A DNA stretch of 64,000 nucleotides from Congeria kusceri (GCA_027627225.1 JAPFQT010000396.1:1-64000); one strand, 5' to 3'. Positions 24,601 to 36,040 are shown, counted from the first letter of the stretch. Program-made: numbers and translations. Notes: generated from the sequence alone by a model not told the origin.

Positions 24601-26282
24601 TTCTGTATGACAGAAACTCTCATAACAGCTTTTGCTCACACTCACAGCCGACACAGGCATTTGTGGAATCAAATATCAGCTTTTTTAACAATTGTCAATA
24701 TGTATACGCCGTGGTAGCTGAAATAATTCGCGTTCAGAATAAATCTGAACAGCAAAAACCATCAAAAGACTCTATGGCGGCAATATATATTGACCAACGC
24801 CGTGGTTTCTGCTGAAATATATCTTACATTACCGAGACAGATAGATGGCTTAATAAATTCCATAGATAATACGAACATATATTTCTTTCCGGTGTCCGGA
24901 TTTACATACTGTCCGGATGTATTTACGTAACTTTGCTAGAATGTATATTTGACATAAACGGTCTACAGTACTGTAGACCTTCCACTAAATCTGGTAATTT
25001 CTGATGATGCACGAGCGTTCGATAGGCTCCTCCCACATTCTTATTGACATTTTCCATATATGGGCATGTGCAAAATTCGATACTTGTTTCTTTCGAGTTT
25101 TGTAAACCGAGAAATGTAAACGGCGACTTTCCATTTGCGTTGTTCCACTGACGCTTTGTCAGATGAACTTTTTCGCATATTCAAAACATTGAATTAAGTA
25201 AAGCTAGATCTTTTTTATGAGAAATTATTCAATAGAATGGATATTATATAGGATTTTGGTTTTCTACCGATTCCTTTTCCATAACATAACATTAGAAATT
25301 GCACAAAACCATGTTGCGATTAACTAACAGCGAAAGAGCGGAATTATATTTCTTAAAATAAAATCGTATTTCTACAATTGCACGTGTAATCTTGAAAACT
25401 GCAAAATGTTAGTTAATTTTTAACTGCTTTACATTTGTAATTTGTCGATTTGTACAAAATTTTTCTACAAAAAACATTTGTACATTTTTGGCACAAGATA
25501 GCCTCCATAGTTTTGAAGTAACAAAACTTTTGAATTCCAACTTTAACCAGAAAATCTAAGTGAAAAAGGGGCATAACTCTGTCAAAATACAAACCAGAGT
25601 TATGGGGAATATTGCCCCTGACACTGGAATTGATGACAAAGATATATTCCAAGTTTCAAGTGAATAACTTATGTAGTTTTGAAGTTACAAGACTTTTGAA
25701 TAAAAACTTTAACCAAATTCAGATGCGTACGCCGATGCCTGGAATTGTAGGAGAGCTCACCTATTCTTCGAAAAGTGGAGCTAAAAAATGACCACAACTT
25801 ATGATGCTCATATATATATATGTATGTTTATTTCGTCACTTTTTTATGATAATCAATATTACAGTCTCGATCATGCTGCTTTAAAAGTGTATAATTCAGA
25901 GTATTGATATCTTAACAATTATTTTAGCAAAACAATGTCTAAGATACCTGTGATTAAGAAAAGCACAATTGGCGCAGCACAGCTGACTGTGGTCACTACA
26001 GAACATTTTCAAATTTTCATCTTTGTGTATTTCACATTTCTGTAAGAAATCCTCCACTTCCTTGGCAACTGGCCATTTCTTCATATCTCCCCTTCCATAT
26101 GTGGTATGTTCTGTGAACAACTGACTGTGTAGGCAATTACATTTTCCACAATAAAACTTCTGACATGCCCCACAAAAGAACTCTGCAAATTCAGTGATTT
26201 TTTTCTCACCACATGGTGAACAACAAAAGTCTACTAGAATGTCAGAACCTTTGTTGACAGATGACTGAGAAAATGTCGCCAT
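18255..26282 (-). CDS. TRIM-like B-box protein, left-arm copy (3 exons, 566 aa)
   Basis: Exons are 26282-25948, 20582-19570 and 18607-18255 on the minus strand. GT-AG introns join them with matching phases (2 bases + 1; 1 base + 2), giving 1701 coding bases. Residues ~20-60 form a Cys/His-rich B-box1-like module (C20, C24, C37, C40, C45, C48, H52, H59); residues 83-114 form B-box2 (C83, H86, C95, H98, C103, C106, H111, C114). Residues ~120-265 are coiled coil. The rest reads as a beta-propeller/NHL-like domain with strands such as GQILVVDC and GDLVYITN. There is no RING finger, so ubiquitin-ligase activity is unproven; RING-less TRIMs of this plan are abundant in molluscs and are often discussed as immune or regulatory proteins. 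The start ATG has a good context (AAAATGG). Intron 1 (5.4 kb) carries two nested mobile elements. The translated exons match the right-arm copy. Confidence 0.85.
19570..20582 (-). CDS. TRIM-like gene exon 2 (left arm)
   Basis: The acceptor is TTTTCCTTTCAG/ACTG and the donor ACAG/GTTAGA. It encodes the end of B-box2 (R112-L-C114), the coiled coil and the first part of the propeller-like domain. Without splicing the frame stops two codons past the donor at 19565. Confidence 0.87.
21219..21354. repeat. 136-bp dumbbell-like palindromic element
   Basis: Outer 12-bp inverted repeats GAAATAATTGAC (21219-21230, 21343-21354) enclose two separate hairpins: 21238-21264 (11-bp perfect stem CGTTGGTTATT, loop GCAGT) and 21309-21335 (same stem with one mismatch, loop CCCGC). 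The word TTGGTTATT or its complement thus occurs four times. It could be a tiny MITE or a structured RNA or DNA site; no family is recognised. It lies in intron 1 of the TRIM-like gene. Mirror at 50538-50673. Confidence 0.7.
21874..25788 (+). mobile_element. Tandem-core element, interrupted by a TIR transposon
   Basis: It starts at CAAGAGCTGTCAGAGGACAG, which holds a GCTGTC/GACAGC hairpin, and ends at an AGCTCAC...GTGGAGCT imperfect palindrome near 25755-25783. The core is ~165-bp units sharing 'gttgatgacaaaggttagtt' (22108, 22226, 22392, 22557, 22722, 22880, and 25630 after the interruption). The element at 22933-25509 splits the array. Mirror at 46104-50018. Confidence 0.6.
22933..25509. 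mobile_element. 2577-bp TIR transposon nested in the tandem-core array
   Basis: Perfect 29-bp terminal inverted repeats (22933-22961 and 25481-25509), starting TATGGAGGCTATCTTGTGCC, bound the insert. The host array word GTTTTG occurs on both sides (22927-22932 and 25510-25515), a likely 6-bp target duplication; removing the insert plus one copy restores the array unit. The interior has only unrecognised short ORFs (largest 92 aa at 23575-23853, minus), so it is probably non-autonomous. A perfect 20-bp palindrome sits at 24960-24979. Superfamily not assigned. Mirror at 46383-48959. Confidence 0.8.
25948..26282 (-). CDS. TRIM-like gene exon 1 (left arm)
   Basis: Encodes residues 1-112, with both B-boxes up to H111. 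The donor site reads CACAG/GTATCT in the coding direction. If the intron is retained, the frame continues to a stop at 25896, giving a 128-aa B-box-only product; nothing here shows that this form is made. Confidence 0.85.
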
Positions 26283-28589
26283 TTTGTCCGTAGTAAGGTT
26301 TTGACAAGCAAATAGACTTTGTTCAAATGTCTTGTTAGTGTATCACCGTTAGCAATTCTATATTGATGTATTTCACAAGCACACTTTCATAGAAAATGTC
26401 CACAATCCAACAACTGGAGACTTTAAACAGCAATGGAACGCAGATAACCTTCAAATGACTTTCAGGACTGACATGCGTGTACCATTATCTAGTTTTACCC
26501 AGACCTTTATAAATGCCCAAGTCACGTGACATGGTTTATCAATAAAATATTGTCACACAGGTTTATTTACAACCCATACTTGAAGTAGGAAGTTTAAGAT
26601 AAATGCCCAGGTTTAATGCTCGTTTACGTGTCACAAAACTTTAAATTGTGTTGGTAAATATACAGTTTACTTCAGGGCTGTGAATAATCTTTTTAGATAT
26701 GAACCATTTAAATATGAAAATAAAATAACTTTAGTATCAATTGTTATAACATGCTTTACGATATGTGACACAGTCTACTTGTTTAAACCCACATGATCTA
26801 ACTTCTGAGATACATTCATCTGACAACTATTATTTTCAGGATAATTTTGAATGACAGATCCTAAACATTCTTACATTTAACCTCGAAACAAAACACTTGA
26901 TTTCAGAACTTGACATCGTTCAATTCCATGTGATTCAGTGAACAAGTAAAACCCTACTATGGGCCACATGATTTGAAAGAATATCATTAAACAACACTCT
27001 TGTTTTTAGTTTTTAAGTACTTTCTCTTTTGTGTAAAATGTGACTCTCTACATAGAGTCAATATAATGGGTTCTCATATTCTACAAACCTTGGGCTTCCA
27101 AGTTCCACTCACATGTACAGGTGAAATCTGATGTGAAGTCTTCAGCACTCTGCAATTACATTGAAACACTGTTGACTTCACTTTAAATCAAAGCCCTTAA
27201 GACACTGCAGTTATTAGCTATTGCGTAACACTGGGCACATCATGGACAGTCTGGGAAATTAGATAGGGATGATATACGTCACCTTAAATACAGTGGTTGT
27301 AATATTTAAATGAACATATTCACAAATTTGTTATATATTATAAATCAGACTTGAACATTCATAAGTGATTTATATTATTCAAAATGGTAAGTTTAAATAC
27401 AATATTGCCTCGCAAACAAGTAAATCAAATTTTGAAATAAATATATCATCATTGCCTAATTATGTTATTTTTTTCTCAGGTTTTTGATGGATTTTGTTTC
27501 AATTCATTATATTTATTGCGTCAAATGTGTAGTACCATTGTAAAACATACGCCAATAAACCGTCATCAATCAACTGTAAAAACTAGATGAAGTCACTTTC
27601 AGCAGCTTAAAACTCTGTAAGAGTATAAAATATTTTAAGCCTTTAAAAAAAATCAATTCAAAATGAAAAAAAAATGTTGGGCACAAATGTCGCAAAAAAA
27701 TTGGTCTAGTAGCGATTTTTGTTGCATACAAAATTTCATGGGACAAATCGTAAAAAATGCGAAACAATTTGGGGACAAATATCAAATCTCTCGAAGTGTG
27801 CTGAGTACGAACCAAACATCCGATTGAGGTCTGCTTTCTGATTGGTTTAATTAAATATAGCGCTACAATCTTAGCCAATCGATAACATTATGCGTTCGAG
27901 CTTTATCTCAATACTGAAGAGTATTCATTTTGTTTTCCAAGTTGTCTGCTGCATCGCCTAAGAAAAAAAGCCTCGAACGTTATATTTAATAATTTCTCCT
28001 CGCAAAACATCAGAACAAGTTTGTTGGTTACGTTACGAGTCTGACCGTTGCTTCGCAAACTGCCTGCAACCCCCTCAATGAAGCCGGTGATGATCTAGAA
28101 GTTTCTTTGACAGAAACTCAAAGTGACAGTGTCACAAATTTGACGTAAAACCTTGAACAAAAATTCCAAAATTCTCAGTTTAAAAAACACAATTGGCTTG
28201 CCTATAATGTTGAAGGAAATTTTATGACGCATTCACTTTTTATTCATCACAAAACGAATAACATTTTCCATTGAAAGTCACTAATTTTAAGTTTATTAGT
28301 TATATCAGTTTGTGTTGAGCAGTTTATAATTAAAATAAAACAACAAAACATTAACTGTGTTTCTAATGTTAACTGCTGTTGGTTAAACTCATACCAACCA
28401 CTGACACTTAAACAAGACACAACTAGTTAAGGTAAAGAAATCTTTGTTATTGATTTTATCATTTGTACGAAATCGTAGGTGTATTTTGTTTGTGTCTCCA
28501 AAAAATTGGAAATGTCCCCAACTGTTCATGACCTTTGAGACAAATGTCTCACCTTTTGTGATACCTCGCCAGAACACTGACTGGGTGAA
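26283..28589. other. Upstream flank of TRIM-like gene, no other gene recognised
   Basis: It contains the candidate promoter above. A 102-aa minus-strand open frame at 27570-27878 has low-complexity hydrophobic composition and no known domain. The mirror interval is 43303-45609. Confidence 0.4.
26504..26511 (-). promoter_or_regulatory. Candidate TATA box of left TRIM-like gene
   Basis: TATAAAGG on the minus strand lies about 220 bp upstream of the ATG, with a palindromic E-box TCACGTGA (26522-26529) just upstream of it. This spacing suits a core promoter with a ~200-base 5' UTR. Prediction only. Confidence 0.4.
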
Positions 28590-28830
28590 TGAATAGGTAA
28601 ATGAATGGATGGAAAGATGAAAGAGTGAGTAAATGAATGAATGAATAAATGAATGAATGAACGGGTTAATGAATAAATGAATGCGTAAATGAATGAGTGA
28701 GTAAAGGAATGAATGAACGAGAGTGTAAATAAACAGATGGATGAGTAAATGAATGAATGAACAAACAAATGAATGAACAAACAAACGAAAGAACGGATGG
28801 ACGGACAGACGGACGAAGGAACGAATGAAT
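28590..28830. repeat. Diverged (GAAT)n microsatellite
   Basis: About 240 bp of gaatgaatgaat-like tetranucleotides with GAGT, AAAT and GGAC variants. It yields spurious Phe/Ile/His/Ser-rich open frames on the minus strand. Mirror at 43062-43302. Confidence 0.9.
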
Positions 28831-29604
28831 AAGACCTCCATTTCCTCTGGCGTGTGCTCCCCCCTAGGAAGTCATGTCTGGATCCGGCCCTGGAATTCAC
28901 TATAACGGAAATTCATACTGTGTTCAAACTCCTCCACTTCTTCTTTTTAACTGCACTTTTGTGGTTATTTTTTCTCTGGATTAATTTGTAAAATATGGAA
29001 ATGCTTTCAGCTGGCATTTTGTGATTAAAATTGCTCAAAACAAATTGTCTGGTAGGTGAAAATACAATGTCAAACAATTAGCCAGAATATAGGCTCCTGA
29101 GAGTAAAATTCTTCTGTCACACATGCGCATAAAAAAGCCTTTCAGAGCAAGATTACCAAGTTTCACGAGAGGCCTATATTGTTCCTGCACAAGTATTGAT
29201 ATGAATTTAGAACATGTCAACTAATCAAACAACTTTGAACTGTATCTGTTTGCATCATCATTTCTATGATAAACACTCAAGACAATTTAAAATCACTTAG
29301 TTATTGTGATATAGAAAGATAATTGTCCTAATAAGGTGACACATATAAAGTAGCATGTGACTGTCATTTAAAGGGACCATTTTCATATTTGGATACAAAA
29401 CATTGTCTTCATATTCTGCCTTAAATATTATTGCAAAATTTTGCAGTGCTGAGGTTTTTAATAGAATTATTAATGAGGTGGTCAGGATGTGCTATGCATT
29501 TTAAAGGGACTTTTTCACATATTTTCTCATTTTTGAAAAATGACATTTAATATAAAAACTGCAAAACATTAAGCAGATGGACTAACCAAAAACAAATATA
29601 ATAT
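28831..29604. other. Non-coding DNA next to the telomeric array
   Basis: No gene seen. A segment at about 28853-28895 resembles one end of a common DNA transposon (GGATCCGGCCCTGG) but no partner end was found. The mirror interval is 42288-43061. Confidence 0.35.
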
Positions 29605-29807
29605 AAGGGTTAGGGTTAGGGTTAGGGTTAGGGTTAGGGTTAGGGTTAGGGTTAGGGTTAGGGTTAGGGTTAGGGTTAGGGTTAGGGTTAGGGTTAGGGT
29701 TAGGGTTAGGGTTAGGGTTAGGGTTAGGGTTAGGGTTAGGGTTAGGGTTAGGGTTAGGGTTAGGGTTAGGGTTAGGGTTAGGGTTAGGGTTAGGGTTAGG
29801 GTTAGGG
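29605..29807 (+). repeat. Telomeric array (TTAGGG)33, interstitial
   Basis: Thirty-three uninterrupted TTAGGG copies at 29610-29807, preceded by a partial AAGGG. The G-rich strand points toward the axis, as at a right chromosome end, yet the sequence continues. The partner array is shorter by exactly 20 units. Confidence 0.99.
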
Positions 29808-31550
29808 TTATAGGTAGACACGGGATTGAGTCCCTCCTAGGGACTCATTCCCGTTTTATTCTACTTTTTCCGGGAATGGGTCCTTTACGATCGGGAATGA
29901 GTCCGCGAAGTACGCGATTAAGTCCCTGAGCGGGAACGTGTCCCGCGCATATTTTTATTAATATTAAAATGGTTTATGATAGGGTTTGGTATTTTATTCG
30001 GGCAATGGACTTATTTAGGGGTTTGGCTATCCATATCTATAAAGTTTATATAATTTCCATTTTTATTAAAAGAGTTATGGCCCCTTTTTTTTTGGGACGT
30101 ATCTTTTTTATATCACAATATTTTTCGGATTCTTCTTATGTAACATTCACGTCAAATTTGACGTTCTTTAACGTGGTATCCAACCCTATTCGATTGGACA
30201 ATTTTTTAGGACAACTGAAGGACTTTTTCCGGTGGACTATAACACGGGGTTGGGCAAATTGGACAAAATGTATTATAATTTTTATTCGTCGTTGGATTTT
30301 TTTTATTTTTGTCCCATTTAAAGATATTTGTATATTCTTCATAAAAATGTAAAAATATATCGGGAAATATAATTAAAAACACGTTTTATTTTCGATTAAA
30401 CATTATGTCATGTTTAGTGTTGTGTAGCCGTACGCATATTATAGTTAGGGCTCGATCGGCGGGAATTGGTCCTTCAGATTTTTGCTTGTAACGAGACTAA
30501 GTCCCAACTAATTATACTTAGGGTTCGAATGAGTCCCGCGATATATCTATTTATTATTCGTTAGTCATAAGTGTTGTTGGTGATACTGATAATGATGTCG
30601 ATGAAGTTTGAACGCACTGAGTTTATTTTGATGCTGATATTACTGATATTTCTGACTTTCTAAGCTCCTGCTGTTGTTGTTGCCGTTGTTGCTGCTGATG
30701 ATAGTGAACACAGAAATATGCAAAATATTCAATGTTTCAACTTTGATATAGCGTAGGCACGTTAATTTGATGGATAAATACGTTGTAACTTCAATCAAAA
30801 ATAGTCGTTGATAAGGTCGTTAATAGCATGTTTTCTGCTGATGATAATTATTATCTTGACGGCCGAAGCGGACAACGACAGCAGCACCCGCAACAGTATC
30901 AGCGCCATAATCAGCAGCACAGCAGTAGCAACAGCGTCATCGACAGCAGCAGCAGCATCAGCATCGGACAGACGGACGGACAGACGGACGGACAGACGTA
31001 CGGACAGACGGACGGACAGACGGACGGACAGACGGACGCAACGACAACAGCACCCGCAACAGTATCAGCGCCATAATCAGCAGCACAGCAGTAGCAACAG
31101 CGTCATCGACAGCAGCAGCAGCATCAGCATCGGACAGACGGACGGACAGACGGACGGACAGACGGACGGACAGACGGACGGACAGACGGACGGACAGACG
31201 GACGGACAGACGGACGGACAGACGGACGGACAGACGGACGGACAGACGGACGGACAGACGGACGGACAGACGGACGGACAGACGGACGGACAGACGGACG
31301 GACAGACGGACGGACAAACGGACGGACAGACGGATGGACGGACAGACAGACGGACAGACAGCGGCGCTACACGCTACACGCATCGACCATAACTCACAAT
31401 CATCGCGCTGAGCCTGAAAAAGATCCCAAAATCGATCTGACCCCTACCCCTTTTGAAAATGTATAATACCTAAACCCGTACAGGGTGTGGGTTCAAACTT
31501 GGTAGGGATCTAAGTCTGACATAGACCTTTCGAACGGTGTCGAGTTTTCC
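29808..31550. repeat. Left inner arm of the inverted repeat, diverged
   Basis: It pairs with 40477-42204 at a sum of 72012 up to the octamer arrays. Seven substitutions were found by eye in 29808-30960 (30088, 30178, 30453, 30700, 30752, 30798, 30936). In 31361-31550 there are about eight substitutions and a 5-bp indel. Homology stops after 31550. The segment is rich in GGGA-N5-TCCC motifs. Confidence 0.92.
30869..31365. repeat. Composite repeat: CAG-rich unit plus (GGACAGAC)n, twice
   Basis: A ~95-bp CAG-rich unit (30869-30960) is followed by octamer array 30965-31038, then nearly the same unit again and octamer array 31132-31360. Long open frames in several phases (Thr/Asp/Arg or Gly/Gln repeats) come from the octamer and are not evidence of a gene. 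Array lengths differ from the right arm (about 74 and 230 here, 110 and 173 there). Confidence 0.9.
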
Positions 31551-32690
31551 TCGACGAGTAGAGTATAAATCAGTAATTTATTTGACCTTTTTTGACCTTT
31601 AAGGTCAAAATCTGCACGACCTAAATTTTGGCCTGAAATCGGGAATCAGTCCCTGCATCACCCAACATTTTGAACTGAACACTTATGTATTTATAATAGT
31701 TTTTTACTATTGTATCATATATATTTATGTTTACGAAGTAAATATCTATCAAATAAATCAAAAATTATTAAAAAATATTAAGAAATAATAAAGTTATGAC
31801 GGAAAAACTTTTTTAAATTTTCACCATTTAAGGGCGCTAACTTCGTCATTAATATTAGAATCAACGCTTTATAAACGTGTGCTTGTTCCTCTCTTGAATA
31901 CGAACAGAACGTATAATGTGAAATTCCCTGTATCTAATAAATTAGGGGTCATATTGGGATCCGTAAAATAGCCAATTATTTAGTGTTTTAGCGCTTTTGT
32001 GGTGCTGTCTTAGCCATCTGAACAGAGAACAAACGTGTTTTAGATGCAGGAATGTTACACAAATCAAATAAAAAAAAGTTGGTGCAGAAATATTAAGACA
32101 TGGCGATTTCATAGAATTTCAAAGGTACCTGGTCACGTTTTCTCAAAACGGGCGCCCTGCACCGTTTTCTCAAGATATCTCCTTAATGGTTTACGATAGG
32201 TATAGGCAATATATATACTCATTTAAAGATCTCAATGAGACGATTTTAATGATAACATAATATATATTATGCAGTGACCTTGTAAGAAAATATTCAAGGT
32301 CAAATGATTTCGCAAATTCGTTTTTTGAAGCATCATGTGCAAAAATTCAAGTGTTTCGTATTTTTTAAAATATATGTTCACGTAGTTCAGCATGCTTGTT
32401 TATAAAAATATTAAAAAATATCGCTAACATATTAAATAAAAAAAATTTGGCCAAAAAAAGTGCACAGTTTACGGGTGCGCAGCCTTTCGGGTGGGCTTAA
32501 CTTTATTATGTTTTCAATTACATTCAAGTTATAATATGACTTAAATATGATTTGTTCACGACAAACACGATGCTGCAAACAGATTTTAAATCGGACAATG
32601 CGTTCACCTATAAACATATAGTGAGTTACGAACGGCGCCCGACTTTATTATAGTTAGGGCACTGATTTCGGGACAAAGTCCGTTCGTGAC
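31551..32690. other. Asymmetric core, AT-rich, no gene recognised
   Basis: First part of the non-palindromic core. It contains one GGGA-N5-TCCC motif (31641-31653) and no recognisable coding or RNA feature. Confidence 0.5.
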
Positions 32691-33960
32691 CATCTATTTA
32701 TAAAATCGTATTTGTGCGTTTTGGACACCATATTGTAGTGTTATTTTACTGATAAAATTAAGATATACACAAATAAGGCTGCAAAGTGAGCTAAATGTTA
32801 CCAAAACGATGTAAAAATAAGAAAATACTGTTGAGGGACTTTGTAGCGTTCTCTCTACCCTACTTATAATAATATATATAATTCATTAGGTAGATCTATA
32901 TAAACACGTGGGGTATCTTATTTCTATATTTTCTGATAGATTTATATTTTTAAAGATAATACGCGAAAATATAGAGCCTTAAATGAAGCATTATACCATT
33001 TAAAGTATGTGCCGAAATATTTATTATAATCAGGGTACCGAAATCGGGACGAAGTCCTTTGTTATTCGCGGCCTTATAAGTCCATATTTTGATACTTGGT
33101 GCATCTTATTTTCGTGTTTTCCACTATTTATAATTACTGTATACAATAATATACCGAAATATCGAGCCCCAACTCTTTAAAAACGACTATATATGTTGAG
33201 GGACTTTGTCCCGAAAGCGATACCCCAATTATAATAAGCGATACCCCAATTATAATAAATCGTTTTTTGGCCGTTTATGTCACGAAATAAACCTTATCCT
33301 CATAGTTTCTTATAGATAAATGTATAATAAAGTTTCTTGCATCAAAAATATAGCCTGATATGTTAAATTATGGGTTTTATAGGCTTTAGAACAATCTTTT
33401 TCCTAACTAGGTCACCGCTATCAAAAACCACGCGGTCACACGAAAATTTCTTTTTTTTGCGTTATGGGCACCATATCGTAGTGGTTTTTTTATAGATACA
33501 ATTAAGATTTATATTTTTAAAGATAATATGCGAACATATAGAGCCTTAAATGAAGCATTATACCATTTAAACGATGTGACGAAATATTTATTATAATCCG
33601 GGTACTGAAATCGGGACAAAGTCCGTCGCTATTCGCGGCCTTATAAGTCCATATTTTGAGACTTAGTGCATCTTATTTTCGTTTTTCCCTATATTTATAA
33701 TAACTTTATACAATAATATACCGAAATATCGAGCCCCAGATGTTTAAAAACGACTATATATGGGCGAGGGACTTTGTCCCTAAAGCGATACCCCGATTAT
33801 AATAACATGTCAGAAAGAGGTTTTTGGCCGATTTTGTCACTAAATAAACCTTATCCTGATAGTTTCTTATAGATAAATTTACAATAAAGTTTCTTACATC
33901 AAAAAATATAGCCTGATATGAGAAAATATGAAAATCACAATATGTTATGCTTATTTGAGT
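32691..33960. repeat. ~568-bp tandem duplication in the core
   Basis: The block beginning gatttatatttttaaagata at 32938 repeats at 33506 and continues in parallel through 'cttatcct-atagtttcttatag' to about 33925. A partial, more diverged copy precedes it from about 32700. Each copy carries the pair 'cgggac-aagtcc' and 'gggactttgtccc' next to 'gataccccaattataata'. Confidence 0.8.
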
Positions 33961-33999
33961 ATGCTAACCCTAACTTGACGGTTACTAATCAACACATTT

Positions 34000-36040
34000 T
34001 AATTAACCGTCTGAAAAAACCGTTCAATATAATATAAGAAATGTTTGCGAGAGCTGCGTACCCATCAGACGCAACTATACGTAGTCTAAAAAATTTGTAC
34101 GCGAATGTTTAGTTTATGAAAATAAATATTTTATTTCATAAATAGCCCGTATCCATGAAAACTTGACATCTTATATACATTTTTATTCATAAAATTCTTA
34201 TTTATTGTTATTTTCACCTGAAATTTTCAATAAAATGTTCAGAAAAGTGTCCTCTTTGTGATTATTACCAACATGCATGATCACTCTGAGAATATTTAAT
34301 TTTAGGTAGGGGCTATCTGTTTGACTATTCATTTTTTATAGTTCTTGTCAAAATGAGAGCCTATTTCATTCACCGTATCGCGAAACGATTTAATAATATA
34401 TATAAAATGTTTGCGAGAGCTGCGTTCCAATCAGACGCAACTATACGTAGTGTAAAAAAATTGTACGTGAATGTTTAGTTTATGAAAATAAATATTTTAT
34501 TTCATAAATGGCCCGTATCCATGAATACTTGACATCTTATATACATTTTAAGTCATAAAATTCTTATTTATTGTTATTTTCACCTGAAATTTTCAATAAA
34601 ATGTTCAGAAAAGTGTCCTGTTTGTGTTTATTACCAATATGCATGATCACTCTGTGAATATTTAATTTTAGGTAGGGGTTATCTGTTTGACTGTTCTTTT
34701 TTTATATAGTTCCTGTCAAAATGAGAGCCTATTTAATTCACCGTATCGCGAAACACTTTAATAAAATATAAAAAATGTTTGCGAGAGCTGCGTACCAATC
34801 AGACGCAACTATACGTAGTCTAAAATAATTGTACGTGAATGTTTAGTTTATGAAAATAAATATGTTATTTCATAAATGGCCCGTATCCATGAAAACTGGA
34901 CATCTTATATACATTTTAAGTCATAAAATTCTTATTTATTGTTATTTTCACCTGAAATTTTCAATGAAATGTTAAGAAAAGTGTCCTCTTTGTGATTATT
35001 AATAATATGCATGATCACTCAGTGAATATTTAATTTGAGGTAGGGTTTATCTGTTTGACTATTCATTTTTTATATAGTTCTTGTCAAAATGAGAGTGTTA
35101 TTTGAGCCTATATCTGTCAAATATACCCTTGAGAGGTCATATTCTACACCATAGTAACTTTAGTTGTATGTTCAACATATTAAATATATTTATAACTCCA
35201 TTAATATGAAATGAAAAAAAAAATCCTTTAACAATATTGTATTTTGACTGGTTTTGTGAGAATGTTTCATTCACCGTATCGAGAAACAATTCAATAAAAT
35301 ATAAAAAATGACACTGACAGCTGCGTCACAATCAATCGCAACTATACGTAGTCAAGCAAGTTGCAGCGTGAAGGATAAGTGTGTAAAAATATACGAAATG
35401 CTTAATGTCTGTTAGTGATGTATTATAATCGGGGCACAGAAAGCGGGACTAAGTCCCTGAGTATTCTTCAGATTTCTGTGTTTCTGTGTTAAAAGGACTT
35501 ATTCCCTAAAGTCATACCCTGACTATAATACAAGTATTATTCTGATTTTGATACTTTAGTGTATATTTTCTCAAATGTACATCTAATGTAAACAATTATA
35601 TATCAATATATAAATTCCTAAATGTGATATATATGAAAATTTCAAAAAAATCCTTTAACAATATATATATATATATTTTTTACATGTTTTGTGAGAATGT
35701 TTCATTCACCGTATCGCGAAACAATTTAATATAATATAAGAAATGTTTGCGAGAGCTGCGTACCAATCAGACGCAACTATACGTAGTGTAAAAAAATTGT
35801 ACGTGAATGTTTAGTTTATGAAAATAAATATTTTATTTCATAAATAGCCAGAATCCATGAAAACTGGACATTGATATTCATTTTAAGTCATACAATTCTT
35901 ATTTATTGTTATTTTCACCTGAAATTTTCAATAAAATGTTCAGAAAAGTGTCCTGTTTGTGTTTATTACCAATATGCATGATCACTCTGTGAATATTTAA
36001 TTTTAGGTAGGGGCTATCTGATTGACTATAGATTGTATAT
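34000..36040. repeat. ~367-bp tandem satellite
   Basis: The landmark gcgagagctgcgt occurs at 34047, 34413, 34781 and 35749, giving spacings of 366 and 368 and then a gap occupied by a strongly diverged copy (near 35315). Units share 'cagacgcaactatacgtagt' and 'cacctgaaattttcaataaa'. The interruption at 35095-35700 holds GGGAC-type motifs. Confidence 0.85.

Larger units (their letters stand above)
7892..29604. repeat. Left outer arm of giant inverted repeat
   Basis: Every landmark in this interval reappears in reverse complement at 71892 minus its position, for example 9344 with 62548, 19565 with 52327 and 28389 with 43503. The constant sum means no net insertion or deletion between arms over about 21.7 kb. 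The only difference I located is 15069 (T here, C in the other arm's equivalent strand). Position 7892 pairs with the last base of the window, so the arm may extend further left. Confidence 0.97.

Noticed and set aside
28853..28895. Possible hAT-type transposon end (GGATCCGGCCCTGG)
   Set aside because: Only one terminus seen; no inverted partner or target duplication could be identified.
28389..28900. 124-150 aa frames rich in FIHSFIHSF
   Set aside because: Translation of the GAAT/ATTC microsatellite.
29582..29821. Open frame of repeating Asn-Pro on the minus strand
   Set aside because: It is the telomeric repeat translated; any (CCCTAA)n gives it.
30136..30342. 68-aa and overlapping 127-aa frames in the inner arm (29969-30352)
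   Set aside because: Overlapping on both strands, Phe/Ile-rich from AT-rich DNA, no known domain. Conservation between arms is explained by the inverted repeat.
30808..31392. 194-aa frame starting with a signal-peptide-like hydrophobic stretch, and its 205-aa mirror
   Set aside because: The start is TTG, the body is the GGACAGAC octamer, several frames are equally open, and arm copies differ by whole octamers. No sign of protein-level selection.
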